In this document: positions 5,664 to 7,954 of the stretch, in pieces | Layout: each line of letters opens with the position of its first letter | Position numbering within the stretch: the first letter of the stretch is position 1 | DNA from: Marinobacterium sp. xm-d-530 | GTDB lineage: Bacteria; Pseudomonadota; Gammaproteobacteria; Pseudomonadales; Balneatricaceae | Reading direction: 5' to 3' | DNA: 7,954 bases | Assembly: GCA_949499045.1 (NCBI GenBank) | Contig: CATEEE010000035.1 | Location: 1 to 7,954, forward strand | Translations under genes and position numbers: made by a program | The notes under the pieces: model-generated | Seen by the model: the letters and a program-made list of their open reading frames with translations, nothing else | What the model was told of the DNA's origin: nothing | Databases searched by the model: none

Positions 5664-6509
5664 ATGACTCAAGTTGTAGCCTGTATTGATGGCATCGGTG
5701 AACGTTCTGAAGCAGTGTGTGACACTGCTGCTTGGGCGAGCCGAGTTCTACAAGCACCGCTCAAGCTACTGCACGTTCTAGATAAACGTGAGTTCCCGAC
5801 AGAAGAGAAGAGTCAACTCAGCGGGACGATCGGGCTCGGCGCCCGAGAGTCTCTGCTTGAAGAGCTAGCCTCCCTCGATGAACAGCGTGGACGCATTGCC
5901 CGTGAGCAAGGACGTCTTATGTTGAATGCAGCCCTTGAAAGAGCCAATCAAGACTGTGCCTTCGAACCATCCACCTCACAACGCCATGGCGATCTGCAGC
6001 AGACTCTTGAAGAGGAGCAATCAGATACTCGTTTACTCGTGTTAGGCAAAGGGACTCATGGCGATGCGATGGGGGTTCATATTGAACCGATCATTCGTGC
6101 ACTGCATCGGCCTATTTTGATTACAGATACAGCACTGGTTGAACCCAAGCGTTTCATGATCGCTTACGATGGCAGTAAAACCGCTCGTAAAGCACTGGAT
6201 ATGGTCGCTAAAAGCCCACTGTTAAAAGAGGCTGAGTGTGAACTGTTAATGGTAGGGCCTGCGACATTCGACTTTAAACAAGAGCTTGAGATCGCTGAAA
6301 AGGTTTTAGTGGACGCTGGCTTTAATGTGAATGCCACATTAGCCGCGGGTGAAGCTGAAGAGGTGATTCTAGATCATGAATCTAAAACAGATTCTGAACT
6401 GCTGGTAATGGGCGCCTACGGCCACTCGAGAATTCGCCAGATGCTGGTTGGCAGTACCACCACCTCACTTCTAAGAAGAACTCCGACACCTGTCTTACTC
6501 CTTAGATAA
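5664..6509 (+). CDS. Tandem-domain universal stress protein (UspA family)
   Basis: A 281-residue cytosolic protein made of two Usp domains, roughly 1-157 and 162-281. The second carries a complete nucleotide-binding motif G-2x-G-9x-G-S: G250, G253, G263, S264 in MGAYGHSRIRQMLVGSTT, and starts with the typical strand and D-S turn FMIAYDGSKTA (164-174). The first keeps the fold (VVACIDGIGERSEAV, 4-18) but its loop LGKGTHGDAMGVHI (127-140) lacks the G-9x-G spacing, so it probably does not bind ATP normally. The gene starts 9 bases after the SulP stop, with AAGGAG overlapping that stop, so the two are co-expressed. I recall SulP-Usp pairs in other proteobacteria, which suggests the Usp protein modulates or reports on the transporter; this is inference. 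A hairpin follows its stop. Confidence 0.93.
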   Translation: MTQVVACIDGIGERSEAVCDTAAWASRVLQAPLKLLHVLDKREFPTEEKSQLSGTIGLGARESLLEELASLDEQRGRIAREQGRLMLNAALERANQDCAFEPSTSQRHGDLQQTLEEEQSDTRLLVLGKGTHGDAMGVHIEPIIRALHRPILITDTALVEPKRFMIAYDGSKTARKALDMVAKSPLLKEAECELLMVGPATFDFKQELEIAEKVLVDAGFNVNATLAAGEAEEVILDHESKTDSELLVMGAYGHSRIRQMLVGSTTTSLLRRTPTPVLLLR

Positions 6510-6511
6510 TC

Positions 6512-6547
6512 ATAACGCCAGGTAGTCCTTTACTACCTGGTGGTTAT
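6512..6547. terminator. Bidirectional hairpin between convergent genes
   Basis: A perfect 9-bp stem CCAGGTAGT (6518-6526) / ACTACCTGG (6532-6540) with a 5-base loop is extended by ATAAC (6512-6516) / GTTAT (6543-6547) across a small 1-by-2 internal loop. It begins 3 bases after the Usp stop and ends 9 bases from the TauE/SafE stop. It lacks a real U-tract on either side. The position between convergent stops supports a shared terminator or a 3'-end stabilising structure. Confidence 0.6.
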
Positions 6548-6556
6548 TGATCGCAA

Positions 6557-7345
6557 TTAAAGTATGTTCAAAGACTCTAATAGGGCTTCAACCAGACCGA
6601 TCAGCGCCAGTCCAATAAAGAGTCCCGTTATCCGTTTAATCGACTCCTCACTAAAGCGTGAAAATAGCTTAGACGCCAGCGGCAAAGAGACCACGCACCC
6701 CACCATTAAAGAGGCTACAAGTGCATAGTCCATGACACCGCGGCTACCAAAGGTGACTGAGACAGCCAGCGAAAGAATCAATCCAACGGGAATCGACGTA
6801 GCCACAGCGGACTTCACTGAGAGACCACCCGATGAAGAGAGTGCTGGGACCACTAGAACACCGCCTCCCACACCTGTCAGACCCATCAAAAAACCCGTAA
6901 TACCACTGAGCCAAGACAAACTGAGACGGCTTAAATACTCTTTAATCCGTTTAGTAAAAATCGAAGCGAGTGACAGCACGCCGGCAAGAAGTACAAGCAG
7001 CATTAGCACTCGGTCCACTGTCACTCGCATCTCTGGATTAGAGACAAGCGTCAGGCTTAAAGCACTGAGGATTGTAACGGGCAAGCAGAGGTAGAGAAAC
7101 TTTCGCCCAACCATCCAGTTAACACCGCCCTGTTTAGCATGACCTACCGTCATCAGAGCCTTCGCTAGGAAGGCAAAGAAGGATCCACTGGCAACCGCCA
7201 AGGTCGGATCTAGGTTAAATAGGACAATCAGCGAAGGAACCACCAAGACTCCAGCCCCAACACCCGATAAAAAGATCAGCATTGAGAAAAAGAATCCTGC
7301 CACAATCGCATAAGGATCCAGGCTACTGAGTAGAGTGAGTTCCAT
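6557..7345 (-). CDS. TauE/SafE-family membrane permease (anion/sulfite exporter type)
   Basis: A polytopic inner-membrane protein of about 262 residues and probably 7-8 transmembrane segments. It has the internal duplication typical of TauE/SafE (old DUF81): SGVGAGVLVVPSL (28-40) and TGVGGGVLVVPAL (158-170), numbered from the upstream GTG, each followed by a helix starting with an A-VA-S element (50-54 and 180-185). Family members are implicated in export of sulfite, sulfoacetate or related anions, though most are uncharacterised. Two starts are possible, GTG at 7348 and ATG at 7345. I prefer ATG because AAGGA lies 6 bases before it and only 3 before the GTG. The gene follows a sulfatase on the same strand, which fits removal of sulfur anions, but an intrinsic terminator lies just upstream of its RBS, so expression would need read-through or a promoter inside the sulfatase gene. 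Confidence 0.9.
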   Translation of the reverse strand: MELTLLSSLDPYAIVAGFFFSMLIFLSGVGAGVLVVPSLIVLFNLDPTLAVASGSFFAFLAKALMTVGHAKQGGVNWMVGRKFLYLCLPVTILSALSLTLVSNPEMRVTVDRVLMLLVLLAGVLSLASIFTKRIKEYLSRLSLSWLSGITGFLMGLTGVGGGVLVVPALSSSGGLSVKSAVATSIPVGLILSLAVSVTFGSRGVMDYALVASLMVGCVVSLPLASKLFSRFSEESIKRITGLFIGLALIGLVEALLESLNIL

Positions 7346-7360
7346 CACTTTTCCTTAAAT

Positions 7361-7385
7361 AAAAAACCGCAGCTTATCGCTGCGG
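7361..7385 (-). terminator. Intrinsic terminator overlapping the sulfatase stop codon
   Basis: On the minus strand, CCGCAGC (7385-7379) pairs perfectly with GCTGCGG (7373-7367) around a 5-base loop and is followed by six T residues (7366-7361) and further AT-rich sequence. The stem's first arm encodes the last sulfatase codons (CCG CAG CGA) and the TAA stop (7376-7374) lies in the loop. The T-run ends only a few bases before the TauE/SafE Shine-Dalgarno. Confidence 0.88.
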
Positions 7386-7954
7386 CATGTCTGCTCGACC
7401 ATAACCTAAACTAACGGAAGCATCCTCTGGGATTTGCGGAATTGTATCATTCCACTCCAACCAAACTTGACGCATCTCAGCCAGTTTATCAGGGTAATTC
7501 TTTGCCTGGTTTGCACGTTCACGTGCATCGTTAACGACATTGAAGAGATATTCGTGTTCATCAACTTTCAGGTATTTCCAGTCACCCATACGGTAGGCAC
7601 GCTGATCACGGTGATTCATACGCCAGAAGAGAGGTCGTTCAAAAGTCTCAACTTGACCCGTTAGAACAGGTGTCAAATCTACACCATCCGTTGCATAGCT
7701 GGGATCAGCTTCACCGCCCCCAATTCTCATCAGAGTGTATGACCAATCCATTGTCATGCAGTGCTGAGCCGTTTTCTGGCCAGGCTGAATACCTTTAGGC
7801 CAACGAACCACCCAAGGGACTCGAATGCCACCCTCTGTAAGATCCATTTTACCGCCAACCAGAGGCCAGTTATCAGAGAAGCGTTCACCACCGTTGTCGC
7901 TGGTAAAGACGATCAAGGTATCCTCTGTAAGCCCCTGCTCTTCAAGCGCAGCCA
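7374..7954 (-). CDS. Sulfatase, C-terminal part (start outside window)
   Basis: The frame is open to the window edge, giving 192 visible residues; the TTG at 7916 is internal, as the frame continues upstream with ALEEQGLTEDT. Type I sulfatase landmarks: FTSDNGG (16-22 of the visible part), whose D19 and N20 bind the active-site calcium in the family, and GGKMDLTEGGIRVPWVVRWP (33-52), with the conserved K35 and the E-G-G-x-R-V-P block. The tail WKYLKVDEHEYLFNVVNDARERAN resembles the usual C-terminal subdomain in which 'LYDL-D-E-N' closes the fold. The formylglycine motif (CxPSR) and any signal peptide would be upstream, so activity and location cannot be judged; most such enzymes are periplasmic or secreted and hydrolyse sulfate esters of carbohydrates or aryl compounds. 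A terminator overlaps its stop and TauE/SafE follows. Confidence 0.92.
   Translation of the reverse strand, partial: AALEEQGLTEDTLIVFTSDNGGERFSDNWPLVGGKMDLTEGGIRVPWVVRWPKGIQPGQKTAQHCMTMDWSYTLMRIGGGEADPSYATDGVDLTPVLTGQVETFERPLFWRMNHRDQRAYRMGDWKYLKVDEHEYLFNVVNDARERANQAKNYPDKLAEMRQVWLEWNDTIPQIPEDASVSLGYGRADMPQR

Noticed and set aside
6732..7094. A 120-residue plus-strand reading frame inside the TauE/SafE gene
   Set aside because: Rich in T, R, P and S as expected from the complement of a membrane-protein gene, with no RBS or motif.
6658..7270. Duplicated GVGxGVLVVPxL segments as a DNA repeat or insertion
   Set aside because: The similarity is at protein level and is the ancient internal duplication normal for TauE/SafE proteins; the DNA of the two copies has diverged.
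1..7349. A single dedicated sulfur-metabolism island formed by the rhodanese, SulP, TauE/SafE and sulfatase genes
   Set aside because: The genes lie in separate transcripts on both strands, with an unrelated amino-acid operon and an HTH gene between them, and SulP may not carry sulfate. Common theme only; no evidence of one system.
7434..7664. A 76-residue plus-strand reading frame inside the sulfatase gene
   Set aside because: Complement of the sulfatase C-terminal coding sequence; hydrophobic composition arises from that, with no start signal.
7914..7916. TTG as the true start of a short 180-residue sulfatase
   Set aside because: The frame stays open to the window edge with sulfatase-like sequence upstream, and the missing N-terminal catalytic half makes a start here implausible.

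Overview
The window reads as chromosomal DNA of a marine-type gammaproteobacterium, possibly in the Oceanospirillales/Alteromonadales range. The support is indirect: the protein types (a YbdL-like aminotransferase with a YafV-like omega-amidase, DUF2489, a SulP carrier paired with a tandem Usp protein, TauE/SafE, a secreted-type sulfatase), clear Shine-Dalgarno sites, moderate GC, and many GATC sites as expected of a Dam-methylating lineage. No rRNA, tRNA, CRISPR array, transposase or phage gene was seen. Coding density is very high and no gene-free stretch exceeds about 100 bases.

Layout. Bases 1-399 (+) are the end of a rhodanese-like protein, closed by a clean intrinsic terminator. Bases 502-1032 (+) encode a small exported protein of unknown function that starts at TTG; an inverted repeat covers its promoter/RBS region. 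It meets tail-to-tail, sharing a TTAA, a four-gene minus-strand operon (3834 down to 1029): DUF2489 membrane protein, small one-TM protein, PLP aminotransferase, omega-amidase. The last two form a recognisable keto-acid salvage pair (glutamine transaminase plus omega-amidase). Divergent from this operon, only 18 bases away, is a solo HigA/VapI-type HTH protein (3853-4092, +). A promoter then leads into a SulP anion transporter and a double-domain universal stress protein (4176-6509, +). A strong hairpin separates these from a minus-strand TauE/SafE permease (7345-6557), preceded on the same strand by the C-terminal part of a sulfatase (7954-7374) whose terminator overlaps its own stop codon.

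How the genes may work together. The rhodanese, SulP carrier, TauE/SafE permease and sulfatase could all touch inorganic sulfur. Only sulfatase plus TauE/SafE makes a plausible functional pair (sulfate release and anion export); a unified sulfur system is not demonstrated. The SulP protein could equally carry bicarbonate.

I did not find a convincing new multi-gene system. The points most worth following are regulatory: two genes (502 and 4176) whose ribosome-binding sites would be buried in a stem only in read-through transcripts; the start-codon palindrome between the HTH gene and the divergent operon; and the terminator placed immediately before the TauE/SafE ribosome-binding site.
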